From Glandiceps talaboti (taxonomy: Eukaryota > Hemichordata > Enteropneusta > Spengelidae), in contig NC_135552.1 of NCBI RefSeq assembly GCF_964340395.1, positions 25,558,181 to 25,622,180 of the forward strand: a DNA stretch of 64,000 bases, written 5' to 3'. The notes beneath the pieces are model-generated. The model was not told where the DNA came from, made no database searches, and worked only from the letters and a program-made list of their open reading frames with translations. Each line of letters begins with the position of its first letter. Within the stretch, counting starts at the first letter, position 1. This document shows, in pieces, positions 11,401 through 24,588 of this stretch. A program made the translations under genes and the position numbers.

Positions 11401-14400
11401 AAAATTTAACAATATCTCATTTAATTATCTTCCCTCTATAAAGAGATTTGAAGGGTCAATTTATATGGCTACAAATAATTGACTATAGCAAGCATAAAAT
11501 GTTTTGTGTTTTTGTTATTTGTACATGATATGGTAATGGTAATTCATGTTCAACTTTAATACATTATGTATATTGTTGAAAGCAATAAAATAAATTTCCA
11601 CTTGCCAATGAAAGAGTGAGTGAACTGTCATGTGTAGTTCTAAGAGTCAGTGGTATGGGTAAGAGTTCATTCACCTACACAGGCATTGGTCTTTGAAATA
11701 GTCTCCCACTCGCAGTGAAACAATCTCATACAAAAAATAGTTTTAAAAGCCATGTCAAATCTTTTCTATGGAACAAACCGAAGGATAAATAAAGAACATA
11801 ATATTTTGTAACATTTTAGTCCTTTAATTGTGGGTGTAGTCAGTGTGTATTTTATAACTCTTTTGGCGCTTTGTCATGTTTTCTGTATACATTTAAAAAA
11901 ATTTTGTATCATTGTTGCCACGGCATTTTGAATACCCCTATGAGGACCACATTGGAAATAAGTGTTTTAAAAATACTTTTATGTGTTACCCTCGGTGATT
12001 TTTATACTCTGTATTTTAATATGTACTTGTATAAATTTTTACCCTGATAAAACTCAAACTGAAAGTGAATGAACAAAAGTAAGTTGCCTCCTTTAAATTT
12101 TCTTTTTTTCCCTTCAAATTTACCAATAGCTGTTATATGCAACACATTTAAATCTAGCTGTTTATTTTACCAGGTAAAGAAGTTAGAGCAGTGTTGGATG
12201 AGAGAGTGGCACAACTATATGCTGATCTAGATGGGGGATTCTCTTACTTAGCATGGCTATTTCCAGGATGGATTCCCTTTCCTAGCTTCATCAAAAGAGA
12301 CAAAGCACACAGAGAAATGAAAAGATTATTCTATGAAGTAAGTGTTCATATCTTTATCATCACTTAGACTAAAGTTGTACTTATCTGTAGTAAGTTAATA
12401 AGTTGTACTTATCTGCAACACATTAATTTATTAATGCATTGTTTTCCCTTCTCTACGTGAGATTTTATGACTCTAACATAATTTGCCAAGATTTTTTGTG
12501 CTACTAGAAAAATTTGCGAATTTAGAGTCTTCAGCTACTAATTTTTACTAATTGTCAGACTGGTACATTGTGTTCATATACAAAAAGGCAGTTTAGCCAC
12601 TACTTATTTTAGCATCTTTGTTTTGCAATGAAATAAGCAAAAATAAATCTTTTAGCGAAAATTTCCAGGTTTACAATATTCAAATCTTTGATTTCTATCA
12701 TAGTTTGCAAATAAGTTGTATCTGGCCACTTTAATTTGGCCACTTTCCTTCATTGTAATTGAAATTAGATTTCAGGTACATAGAGGCATTATTTCAGTTT
12801 ATACACACATGAAAGAAAACTAAATTTTTGGCAACTACAAAAAATGAGAAATGAGAATCAGAATGAGAAAGTTTCTTTGAAAGTAGAGATTTGTTGATTG
12901 ATGTATTAGATTGATGTTTATAGGTTCTATACGTTGTTTTACAATGCTGCCCTATACCAATATTTTGTCCTTGTTACAGGCTATTGCTAAACGTAGAGAA
13001 TCTGGTGAACCTGAAGATGATATGTTACAAACTTTACTAGAATCGACGTATAAGTAAGTACATGTAATATAATTATTTCAAAACAATTTCAAGTATGGCA
13101 ATGTGTGAATCTAAAACTGAAATTTAAAACATTACATGAAAGTATGTGATCTGCATTCTGAAATGATAGATGACAAGTATGATGAAAATTGTCATTTTTA
13201 AGTTTCAACACATCAATTCTGTTCTTTCTCTAGTTGCCCTGTATTTTATGAAGTGTTTAATTCAAATATATTTTTTTGATAGTCACTCAAGCCTCAGCAA
13301 GACAATGATGTACATTTGCTATATGTTTCTGAATATCTCTTAACATAGAGCATTTTATTTGCCATCCTAGGACTGGTCGTAAACTGTCTGATGATGAGAT
13401 ATCTGGAATGTTGATTGGTTTATTGATGGCAGGACAACACACATCATCTACAACTAGTGCATGGTTGGGTTTCTTTCTAGCCAAGTACAAAGATATTCAG
13501 GTGTGTAGGTGTGTAGAAAGTACTGACTGAATGCATGGTTGAGTTTCTTTCTAGTCAAGTACAAAGATATTCAGGTATGTAGGTGTGTAGAAAGTACTGA
13601 CTGAATGTATGGTTGAGTTTCTTTCTAGCCAAGTACAAAGATATTCAGGTATGTAGGTGTGTGGAAAGTACAGGCTGAATGCATGGTTGAGTTTCTTTCT
13701 AGTCAAGTACAAAGATATTCACAGGTATGCAGATATGTAGAGAGAGTACTGACTGAATGTTTCACTTGTGTGAGGATGCTTACAGTTTTATTGACATTTA
13801 TGGCAGATTGACATCATATCACCAGTACTTAGGTGGTGCAAGTATTACCTCAAATAGTGTTAGCTTTACAGTTTTATTCAAAAATGATATAATTTTATAT
13901 TTATCTTACAAACTCTATACTGCTGCTGAAAATGAAACAGATATAAGATGTTTCTGCATTTCTTTCATAATTTTAAATGAAAAAAAATCAGCTGTTTATC
14001 AATCAGCTGTTATTTTATTTTATTTCAAAAGTCTTTATTAGAAATGTTAGTAATAAAAAAAATATTCTGTTATGTCGAAATTCATTTACACAGGAATATC
14101 ATTTTGACTTCCACTTTATATTCTTTTTAATGATGATTAAGTTGAGAAGTTAGATATATCAGGAGACAGGCATAGATTAATGTACCTTGTACCTTGTTGT
14201 CTTCACTTCCAAAATTGGTCCACCAAGGACTATAAGTTATGACTGGAAGGTTCTGACGAGAGTGGTGGTGGGCGTTTAGATGTAAATGTAATATTTTAAT
14301 GCCATCCATAATGTTCTTCATGATTAGGATCGTTGTTATGCTGAACAAAAAGAAATATGTGGAGAAGACCTTCCTCCTTTGGATTATGATGAGGTAGGTT

Positions 14401-17400
14401 TCTACATGTACATATTAGAATTATGAAATACAGACTACACCTTTCTGTAAAAACCAGACATTTGACTGAATTATATGAAAACTAAACATGGTTCAAAACT
14501 CAGCTGTTTGAAAAGACTTCCAGAAGTAAAGTAATGCGTACATGCGCTCAGCTGGCAGAGTCTTCAAATGTCTATTTAAAATTGATTTTAATTTTCACTT
14601 TATGGAGGTTTGAAAATTAAATCATCACAAATTTACATCTGAATGATTAATGGGAGTTATGTAAATAGTTTTACTGCCATAAATTGCTAGTGACATGGCA
14701 CAATCTGAGTCTAAAGAGGTGATACATTAATACATAAAACCTCAATTATCTATCGCCAGGAGAATAGTTACATATGATGTTAATAAATGCCTTTGATGGC
14801 ATCATTTTCTGCCATTGTTTGTACAGTTGATAGCATACTAGTAGTTTAATGATTACATATTTTTGCATTATAAGGAGGACATTACAGGCTCCTTTCCTTT
14901 TTTTCAGCAAAAATTACCCCTAAAAAATGTATAAATAAACACAGACAGCTAATGCTACTTGAAATGTTATGCACTGCCCTAGATAAATATTCTACAAGCC
15001 ACATTCATTCAGCCAAGGGATAATAAAAGACTAAACTGATAAAGTGACCACAATGTAAATAACTTGAGTTCAACTTGAGATAAACTGTGATGAATGGCCA
15101 CATAAAAGTACTTAGCCATGGTGTGCTTGAGATGTGCTCAGTGTTTTAGTATGAGTTGCACCCACTGACTGGTGTGTGTTTACTCATTCACTAATAATCA
15201 AACTTTTTGGCATGGTTTTACCTGGAGAGGGGGGGGGGGGGGAGGAGGTACCAGTGGCCAGCTCTGGTAGGGGTGTGTGGCCAGTGCTGGAAACCCCAGG
15301 CCCCATTTTAGGCCCACTTTGACCAAAATCAATACCCCATGTTAGACCATTTGTTGAGAGTAGTTATACCCATATAAATTGATCATCCGATAGCAACACA
15401 ATAATAGCTCTGCATTCACTGTAAATGATTGAACCTGCTCTAGTTAAAGTTGGAGTGATTTAGTATTGTAACAATGCTTTAATGATGTAAAAATGAAATA
15501 AAATTATGTGTAACTAAGAAAAATAGGAACTTATGTGAATTGTAGAAATGCATTTGTTACTAGATTTTTCTGTTGGTGTGTCAAATATATAGAGAACACA
15601 GTAAAAAAGGTCTTGTTTGAGATTTGATTATGACTTTTTTATTGTCTGTAATCTTAGGGATCCTAGTCTATATTACCACATACTTTGTTCTCTCCACAGT
15701 TGAAAAAGATGGATCTCTTAGATCGCTGTCTTAAGGAGACTTTAAGAATAAGACCACCAATCATGACTATGATGAGAATGTGTAAGACACCCCAAGTAAG
15801 TTGTTAATATCACCAACTCAGCTGGCTAATACCAGCAATAAATGTTTGAAAGGCCATGGAGATCATTAATCTCCTATCAAAATAAAGTATTCTCAATTTA
15901 CAAAGTTGTAATTAGGATAACACATAATTATTGTTTTAAAATTCTCATTTTAAAGTAGTGTTTTAAATTACAGTAAATTATCTAGATCAGTGTAATTTGA
16001 TAGCACAGAAATCAAGTCACAAGTATTCAGTTTATTCATATTTGTGTGTCCTTTTATTTTTATGAATCTTATTAAACAGGGTGATAAAAACAGTAAAATG
16101 ACACGGTACGATAATACTTTCTTCTTGGAAAGCCAAATCATACAGAAAAAAGCTTATTTGGTTGAAACAAAATATATGATTTATTACATTACTTCGTCAA
16201 TAATACAAAAAGTGAATTGTTTTTCCCTTCTCCTTTGGTCAGGTTTTTTTCTGTACACGTAGTTCCTTTATGTGTGTTTTATATGTTTTGCCTTTTGTAA
16301 TTAAAATTTTAAAAAAAGAAAAAAAAAAGTATGAGCTATTTCTTCTAAAGTGTCAGTGTACATATGTTTAAAGTGTAAATTATTCAACCATTCATGTCTT
16401 CATTCCTTAACTTACTATCATACATTTAAGTAACTTACTAATGGACCTTCATTCTTGTACTTGCAGACTTTCAACGGATGTACAATTCCACCTGGTCATC
16501 AGATATGTGTGTCACCCCCTGTCAATCAGAGAATTGAGGAAAAGTGGGGTCCAGAGTGTAGACACTTTAAACCTGACAGGTACTGTCATTACCCAGTAGT
16601 ACTGTCAACATGACTTTCAATGACATCCATCATACATGTAGTCCACTGTGCATGTAGTTATGATAAATTTTCAAAACCTAGAAAGCATCTATCTACTTCC
16701 TATGAGTAGATGACAGAGGATTAGTAGTTCCACACGTCAGTTCATCACTATTTTTTGTAGGAAAGGCCAGGAACATTAATGTAATGTAAATTGGATGTTT
16801 TAATTTTAGACAGTCTATCAAAACTTGACATTTTTGTGTAATTGCAAGAAGGATGTCATTCCGTCAATGAGATTAGATAGACTGATGAGTCAGGAGAAAG
16901 ATGCTCAATATCAGTTTCACTGTGACAAATATTTGCCATAGAACTGGGGTTACTTTTAGAAGCTGATTTGCCAACAGGGAATTTTGAAAAAGAAATGTGA
17001 TTATTATAAAGCTTTCATAACAAAGAGATGAATTCAATTTAAATCATATGCATGTCACGATGTGTAGTTAGTTTCATAGCAATAGAATATTTTTCGTGCA
17101 TTAAGTTTCTAGAAATACTTCTTTATAAAATAACTAATACAGGTTATTAGACAGAGTCAATTCACATAATGTAAACAAAATTATTGGCTTTGAAAATGTT
17201 AAACTGATAATCTTGTTTCTTAATCTTGGACTTTCAGGTTCTTAGATGAGTCTACATCAAACAGTGAGAAATTTACCTATATACCATTTGGAGCAGGTAG
17301 GTTTATGATGTTTTCATTGCCAAACAGGTCTGAATACACGAAATGTATCAACACAGAATCTTAGATAAACCTTGAAACAAATAATCAATATCGTAGGTTT

Positions 17401-17938
17401 TCACCTTTAGCATAGCATATTGAATTTTTGCCAAAAGATATGATGTCCAAAGTTGGATACAAGCTAATAAAATCATAGTTGCACATTATCATAAAAATTG
17501 CTGCTTCCTTATCTTGCCAATACATGGGTGTATGATAAAATCTATAGGTTCTGATCTTCATCATTGCATAACTCTCACACCCTTCTAAGGTTTTGCAAAC
17601 AACCTAATGTATAGGATGTAAGATATTTGTATGTTACAATACACTTAATGAATACTGTGACATTTTGTATGTTTATTTCAGGTTGTCATCATTGTAAAAT
17701 CATAAATAAATACACTTGATTACAACCAGTAATGCATACATTTCATTTGTTTATTTCAGGTCGTCATCGTTGTATAGGTGAAAACTTTGCCTATGTACAG
17801 ATAAAAACAATCTGGTCAGTGTTACTACGGAAATATGAGTTTGATTTGGTTGATGGTCATTTCCCACCTGTAGACTTCACCACTATGATTCACACACCAA
17901 CCAATCCTATCATTCGATACAGAAGACGAGACAATTAG
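5453..17938 (+). CDS. CYP51A1: Sterol 14-alpha-demethylase (cytochrome P450 51), complete, 13 coding exons, 501 aa
   Basis: Removes the 14-alpha methyl group of lanosterol at the ER, using NADPH-P450 reductase. Exons: 5453-5617, 6472-6570, 7940-8116, 8394-8520, 9056-9112, 12174-12337, 12980-13053, 13371-13500, 14328-14393, 15700-15795, 16467-16579, 17238-17296, 17760-17938. All junctions are GT-AG and keep frame. Residues about 26-44 form the N-terminal membrane anchor. The CYP51 B'-helix signature [17 protein letters not shown] is in exon 3. The I-helix AGQHTSS is at 308-314, ExxR at E366/R369, FKPDRF around 419-424, and the heme motif [11 protein letters not shown] has Cys447. Length matches vertebrate CYP51 (about 503-509 aa). 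No stop or frameshift is seen. Two partial duplications of exon ends sit in introns 8 and 12 and are listed separately. The human gene has fewer exons. Confidence 0.98.
5743..5852. repeat. About 110-bp palindrome in CYP51 intron 1
   Basis: The left arm (5743-5796) and right arm (5803-5852) are near-perfect inverted copies around a spacer of about 6 bases. The arm core is CAGAAAACAGTGCAAATAT. The transcript would fold into one long hairpin. It is probably a foldback MITE; a small-RNA precursor is possible. Confidence 0.75.
9970..10376 (+). repeat. SINE-like repeat, three diverged units
   Basis: Units of about 107 bases share GTTCTCACATTT, then TATCTTATCAGTGGAGCCAT and GGACCATTCTTTTGTTGTAG. 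The middle unit has GGTTTCAGTCC, which resembles a pol III B box. The segment GCTCTGCCAGACAGCTGTGT appears at 10080 and again near 10353. An inverted relative lies at 63540-63655. It is in CYP51 intron 5. Confidence 0.5.
11655..12065 (+). mobile_element. 5'-truncated LINE 3' end (CR1/L2-like)
   Basis: A short frame reads [19 protein letters not shown], then [12 protein letters not shown] and a stop. This is the typical C-terminal end of CR1/L2-type LINE ORF2 (LWNSLPxxV...SFKSxLKxxLW). The Trp codon before NSLP has become TGA. A 3' UTR of about 270 bases follows. It is an inactive fragment in CYP51 intron 5. The clade is assigned by motif only. Confidence 0.6.
13459..13758 (+). repeat. 74-bp tandem repeat containing the 3' end of CYP51 exon 8
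   Basis: Four copies start at 13459, 13533, 13607 and 13681, an exact 74-base period. Copy 1 is the last 42 coding bases of exon 8 plus its donor; copies 2-4 lie in intron 8. Each intronic copy keeps TTTCTTTCTAG, AAGTACAAAGATATTCA and a donor-like GGTATG (GTGTGT in copy 1). Divergence is a few bases per copy, so the amplification is fairly recent. Confidence 0.95.
17664..17775 (+). repeat. Partial tandem duplication of the CYP51 exon 13 acceptor and heme-motif start
   Basis: TTTATTTCAGGTTGTCATC followed by ATTGTA (from 17673) repeats the true boundary TTTATTTCAGGTCGTCATC followed by GTTGTA (from 17751), with a 78-base period. The upstream copy has acquired changes. Use of its AG would append [11 protein letters not shown] and then a stop after FGAG. 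Confidence 0.75.
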
Positions 17939-20519
17939 ACAATAATGTCACTTGAAAAATGTTTGTATGTCATTTATCTTCTAGTCAGGTTCTTGTACTT
18001 ATGTTTTTCAAAGGATATTATGTATTCTTGTCATGTCAAATATAATTATCGCTGCTCCACATAATCTCAAATTATCAGTAATATGTTCAATTTCACATTG
18101 TAGATGTTGTACTGGATTCACACACTCCTGGAAAACCCCCTCAAAGTCCTGAGGTGTCAAACCACTCGTGGAAAATCATTGAAAGTCATTAAGATGAATA
18201 CTAAATCCTAGAAAATGACATTTATGTTATAAAATTGTGTAATAGCATATTGGTCAGCAGTGACATCTTACAAAACTTAATTCTAGGTATTCTGGGAAAA
18301 TGACAACAAATGGTAATTTATAAATGATTATGAACATTCAAATCCTGTTGTATGTGCATCCCTTTATAAGTGTTTTCATTTCTCGAAAAATTCCAGCTGA
18401 TGGACTAACCTGTGTTCATTCCACAATATATAATATAAGTTCAACACAATAATATACTGCGACACATAAGAATATGAGAATGACTTTTATTCTGAAATAT
18501 GGAAACAGACTTTATTCATTTCATTTCCACACAGCAAGGTAATTAAATTTTTCATAGACCCTGGAGTGTATGATGTCTAATGTAATTATTTTTAATATAA
18601 CATCATATAAATTCAGTTGTTTTTAACATTCCAAGGAAAATATGTATTATAAGTAATGGATTATTTATATAACTTAGTTTTTCTTCCTACACAGACAGCT
18701 CTGAAGGTCATAAGTTATATTATACATTGCAGATTCATCTTTATATTAAACTAGTACCATAATAGTATTCATAAATTATTTCCAAAGTGTGAGTGATTAA
18801 TATAGGTACAATATTTGTAATATTTGCATGAAATAAGATTAAGATTCTGTATGATTGTACAAACTGTTTATGATGACCTTTATGATGGACACTTATAACT
18901 TGATGAGGTCTATTTCTAAACATCTGTTGTCTTAATCTAAAAATAGTAACATAGTCACCGCAATGCTACTCTATATGAAGCACTTAGTAATAGAAGCTTG
19001 CTACTGATAAATGATAACCTGGAACCTTCACTGCTAAGACTTGTGATAGTAATGGAGTTCAGACTGTAGAGTGTGTTGTCTATGTTATCTATTAAGGACC
19101 AATAAGGCCAAATAAAACAAATAGTGTGTTTCTGATAACCCGACCAACCCTAGTTTAAACCCCAACCGTATACATTTTTTGCACAAAAAGTTAAAATGGT
19201 GACAATTTCCTTCTGTTTCTGTGTACACCTTCATGTCTTTGCCCAATCTGTGGTTACTTTTTTTTTAATGTATACCAGTTAGAAATCAGGTCATTTTTAG
19301 ACTATAACACAGTCTGCATAACCTGCTCATCTACTAAACCTCACACAACTAGAAGTGTGGTCTGAGCATTATAACTTATGATTATCTTCCTTTACTTCTT
19401 TTACACATCATCAAACTCTCATGGAAGCATTGTGTCCAACAAGTATCTTATTTTGGGATTTAAGTAATTAAAAAAAAATTTAAGTAAAGTCATATCAAAT
19501 TTTGACCTACTTACCCTATTTACTGAAGTCATGTTTTCATAAACAAACTTTTATTATTATTTTTTTTTGCCTAAGTACTGTAGGTGTTTATTGGAAATTA
19601 CACTTTATCTAAGTACTTCATAAAATAAGCTTTATGTTGTTCTAACATCATTTCAATGTGAGTTACAAGTACTTTATTTTACTTCAAATAAATACATCAG
19701 GTATTGTTACTTGTTGGAGAATGTGCAGTTTTAGCGATAAATCATATCATTTTATCATGGATAAAAAGTGTACAAACAGGAAGGGATAATCTGTGTCAAA
19801 TGACTGGGGTTATTTAGTCTATAGATTGGTCACAGCACACATATTCATACTAGATAAACTTCAGAATAGTGAAATCATTTTCTTTGATATCCTTTGCTGT
19901 AAAACAATGTGCCCTCTAAGTCAATTTGACACACCACTACCAAGTAACATTGTGGTAAACTGAAAGATCTGTTGTTGTTTCCACTTCTGCATAGTTATAT
20001 GCTCTAACTTATGGAATATGTGCCAAGTTATGTACTAAATTATGCTAATGTACTCTGTGTGTGTGTGTGTGTGTGATGGGGGGTAGAGGGTAGTGAGTGG
20101 TCGCATAATTACATAATTGGAACAACAATGGATCTTGCATTCTAACTGTCTGGTGACTCAGAGGAAGACCTACTTTTTATCATTTTGACCCACAATAACA
20201 GATTTTGTCTTTTATTTGTGGGCACATTGCATCATCGTAAGCCATACCCTCTTTTACAGCAGGGTCAAAGACACACCATCAAGACTTTTTATTTCGCAGT
20301 GTCATGGAAGAAGTAACAGGTCTGGTTTGCGCGAATGGTGCATTGCTGCAGACATTGGGAATAATTTAGCTCAACATGCCATTTAGCACAATTTGAATGT
20401 CTCAAAACTTTACTATGTGTGATTTCAAGTGGTGTGAAAACTTCACATACATGTTGATTAAAATGATCTAAATATATGATTGAAGGTTTCCGGAGTTATG
20501 TGGCAGAGAAGCTAATTTA

Positions 20520-20785
20520 CAATTGGTATTTTGTGATATTATTTTGTCCAGTAATTACTATTGTTTTTTTGATATGTACAACTCTTTTTAACAGTTTTTA
20601 GTTTTCAACACAATTTTTGTCTTTTATAGTAAATGTAGTTCTGTGATATTCTTAGTTTTTTTTGTATTTTAAGATGATGCTTTTGTTAATTGTTTTAAAT
20701 TTTGAATTGTGAAGCACCTCTGAACAATTGCTTTAATTTTTGGATTTTGGCGCTATACAAGTTCTTACTTTATTATACTTTATTA
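20520..20785 (+). mobile_element. LINE/SINE-type 3' tail
   Basis: AT-rich sequence ending GTGAAGCACCTCTGAA...GGCGCTATACAAGTTC and then repeated CTTTATTATA. This resembles the 3' UTR end of CR1/L2-type elements (GCGCTATATAA plus a short tandem tail). No coding part remains. Confidence 0.35.
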
Positions 20786-21631
20786 TATACAATTCTACAT
20801 TGTTAAATCCAAACAACTTCTATAAGTCATAACAAGAAATAAGGCCTGGGGTTACAATATAACCTAGAGATTTTGGCAATCTGGCATACTGACATGACAG
20901 TATATGTATTTTGAAGCCAGAAAGCCAAGTCACTTGGTCATCTAATACAAGACACAAAACATTTCAACTTTGTACAGTCTTAGATCAACGTTGTCAGTTT
21001 TAAATGAAATAAGATAATGAACCGTGACACTTTTTATTTTCTTTCTTCTTGCTATTTATATCAAACTTGTCAAATTTGTATGGAAATCAAATGCTGGATT
21101 CTATTCTTAAAAACGTTTTTTGAAATTGTACACTTATTCAGTATTTTTGACATATTGCTTGCATAGAATAACTGAAAAATAAAATAATTCTTTAAAGTTG
21201 CAGCTAATATGTAAACTATTTTCAATATAACCGAATTATGTGATGAAAAAACAACTAAAATATTTTGATTGAACAGATATTTATTTCTTTATAATAATGA
21301 TATCGGACCACAAGACTTACCATTTTGCTGTGCTGTGGTCAGTTTTAAATTGCTTTGATTTCTGTTTCTAAGCAATATATAAGGATGGAAACGCTGCTTT
21401 TTGTGTTTTATGAGTCTACAGCCTTGTATGCTGTGTGATCTTGTACTACTTGATATATTAATTATAGGGTTTAGTCTGTCAAGATATGGAATGACATGAT
21501 GTAGCTTACAGTCTATGTAGGGTATAGACACTTTGACAAGGCTTTTACATACACAAACAGACATTTGAACTTGGAATGAAATTAAATAGTCTGGATGCCA
21601 ACATGGTATTGAATCATCTATAACTCTAGAC

Positions 21632-21730
21632 TATATGTTGTGTCGTTCCACTCTCACCGGTCTCCTCTCTCGTTGGAGGGGGTTGACCGATGTGTGAGGG
21701 TGCCCAATCACAGTGTGTACTTTACAGACT
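21632..21730. mobile_element. Small MITE-like element, copy 1
   Basis: Shares TGTGTGAGGG and a TTTACAGAC end with the element at 43485-43582. The left arm is more decayed. Confidence 0.4.
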
Positions 21731-23146
21731 ACATGTACTCTAGAGAGATCTTAAGATTCAATGAAGGATAGCACCAGACTAGAAATCAAATTGAATGAGT
21801 GATTCAATCTAAACATTCTCTATTCATTACCTATTCCACCTTGTCAACTTCACAGAGGTTCTTTTTGTATGAAAAAACTATTGAATGGTTTGTTGAATGA
21901 AGATTAAAAGTCAATAGATCAATCTTGCCTACCTTACTGTGTATCCATTGTATGATTAATTGTGTGGTAGCATAAAACTACTGAAATGTATGAAGGCGTG
22001 ACAGGATATGCCGTGTCTGAGAGAGAACACTACTTTCTGTAGGTCCCACTGTCACCTTATTATGATTGGTTTTGATATTATTGACAGATCTCAAACATTT
22101 ACTGGTACAAATATTACTGCTTTTAGAGGGACGATAAAGACAAATAAGGGTTTTTATTTAATTGACACTTCCCTAAGGCTGCTGATAGGCCTTGATATAT
22201 ATATACATGTATATACTTTTATTTACAGCCATCAATTATGTTCACAGTAAGAAATCACAGAATCCAGCCATAATAAAACGTCCAAAGAAGGAACAATACA
22301 TCCTCTAATATTTTCTATCAAATATTTACCTAATAATTGACTTAAAGTCTGGATTTTTGGTGTGTCAATGTTTCTGATTGTAATATCTGATAGCATACCA
22401 GCACATAATGGTGTAGGTATTTATAACAGAAAAAGTTGTCATTTTAGAGATAACATAATGTAAAGTTTGATTAATGGTATGAGTGGGTGCTATAACAAAT
22501 TGAATTATGACCTATAAACAATGTTTAACTCAATGTGGACATGACCTGATTTATGACTACATGTATTAAGGTTACATTTGTCATACATAAAATGTTATAA
22601 ATTATCAAACAAAATGATCCCTCATTAAATAATATATTGCGATGATGATAAATTGAATGGTAATCCGCATGCATTTCCCCATACAAAAGTAACTGAAGTT
22701 TTACAAACACTGATAAATATTTCTTTCAGGTGAATGGTAAAACGCATGCGTACCCCATGCAAATGAAACTCCTGTGTACAACAGAAATACCGTAGCATGT
22801 GGACATAAGGTACACAGCAAGCAAATGTAACATTTGTCCAATATCAAAATAAGTTGATGCATGCAAATATGATTTACGAACATAAAATATTGAAAATTAC
22901 AAATACAAATGGAACGAATGTAAATGTAAGTCAAACATAAACAATATATGATTGTAGGAATAGTGACACGAAATTTGCTAATAATACAAACATTGATTTT
23001 TAGCATGCAAATAACGATTATAGGATAGAAATGTGTATTATAATTAACCAATGAAAATATGAATTTTACAAATACAAATGTGATTGAAAATGTGTTATTG
23101 AATATTATAACACATGGCCTGCCCGGATATTCATAACATCACCACG

Positions 23147-23335
23147 TAATCAAACAATGTAGTACTATGTCCATGCAATATACTGCGACAATAACTATAA
23201 ACTATGTGTCCTTCATAGATTAATCAAACAATGCAATACTATGTCCATGCAATGTATTGCGACAATAACTATAGTATAAACGAAGTGTCCTTCATAGATT
23301 CATCACGTAGTCAAACAATGTAGTACTACTCTTGG
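23147..23335. repeat. About 80-bp tandem repeat, 2.3 copies
   Basis: Units share ATCAAACAATG, TACTATGTCCATGCAAT, GCGACAATAACTATA and GTGTCCTTCATAGATT. Confidence 0.75.
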
Positions 23336-24533
23336 CAATTTCAATATTTTCTTCGTTTTCATTTTGATTTGTATCCGGATTTGTATTCAAATTGGCCGCG
23401 ATTTGAAAGTCCTTTATTCAGTAGCTTATACACTAATGTAGTTCGCCTAAGCTTAGATTCAGGCTATTTATATCCCTAAAAAAGAAGTCCGTGACTCAGA
23501 GGAAATTTACGCCAGCCTTTGAGAATTATGCCGTCCGCAAAAGCTGCGCCCTGATTATGTTGTCCACAACGATCGGCTGATTTTAAAATACAATGTACTT
23601 ACATTTAGGTCATGTATCCTTCGACACAAAGAATGAATAGGCCAAACTACGTATTGAAAATGCCGCTTTGATCAACGGAGAGAGAACTTTTAATCCCGAC
23701 CGACAAAATGTTTATCGTGGTATACAATTTGATGCAAACAAAACTTAGCACTAAGCAACAAGAGACCAGAATATTGCACTATTGTCGGACAGTTTAGTTC
23801 CAAATTCAATAATATTCATGCGCATTATTTTTTATTGTAACAGTTCTTATTAAAAAAAATTATAACAGAGGCGCAATCGCCTCACTCAATTTCTCAGCAC
23901 TGTGTGGGAATTATTTCAGTGTTTTCGGAACAAATGTGCATAACATATTGATATGTGTATTATTCAAAGGGGAAAACAAACTATAATCATATTGTATTGG
24001 AATACTCGACTATTAATAGTGACCACAATAGATGTCTGAGCACCTTGTCTTGTACATGATAGACGACATATTTTAAATTCCTTTGCCATCTTTGAATAAA
24101 CTTTAAATAACTATTTTTCTGATACTATTGCAAGTTTGACCTCGGACTACCAAACATTGTGGTCTGAGGTTTGACGCTTAAGAATATTAGATTTATTTTG
24201 CTTTTACAAATTTACGAAAAATGAATGTCAACGTTCATCCATACCTTTATTTCTGTTAATAATTCCATCCACAAAACTATAGCATTTAATTAAGGTCAAC
24301 GTTAACATTTTCATACAATATCGCCGTACTGTTCCCATATCATAGTAAATATCCAAAGGAAGGTAGGCGAGGTATAAATCAATGATGATGTTGAATCAGA
24401 GTGCCAGGGAATGGTGTGGGCTTAGTCACGATATATCTCACGATATTATGTATCTAGAGAGTCGATTCTGATTGTCGTCCATCTATTAGTCCAAGCACAT
24501 GGTACTCAGCAGGCTTGGTTAGTTCTGTTTACG

Positions 24534-24588
24534 AAAACAAACAAACAAACAAACAAACAAACAAACAAACAACAACAACAACAACATA
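24534..24588. repeat. AAAC then ACA simple repeat
   Basis: About nine ACAA/AAAC units followed by AAC trinucleotides. Confidence 0.9.

Noticed and set aside
13757-14041. 94-codon plus-strand frame after the 74-bp repeats
   Set aside because: Lies in CYP51 intron 8, AT-rich, no homology; exons 8 and 9 join cleanly without it.
21289-21564. 91-codon minus-strand frame
   Set aside because: No recognisable domain, no neighbouring exons; consistent with chance in AT-rich DNA.
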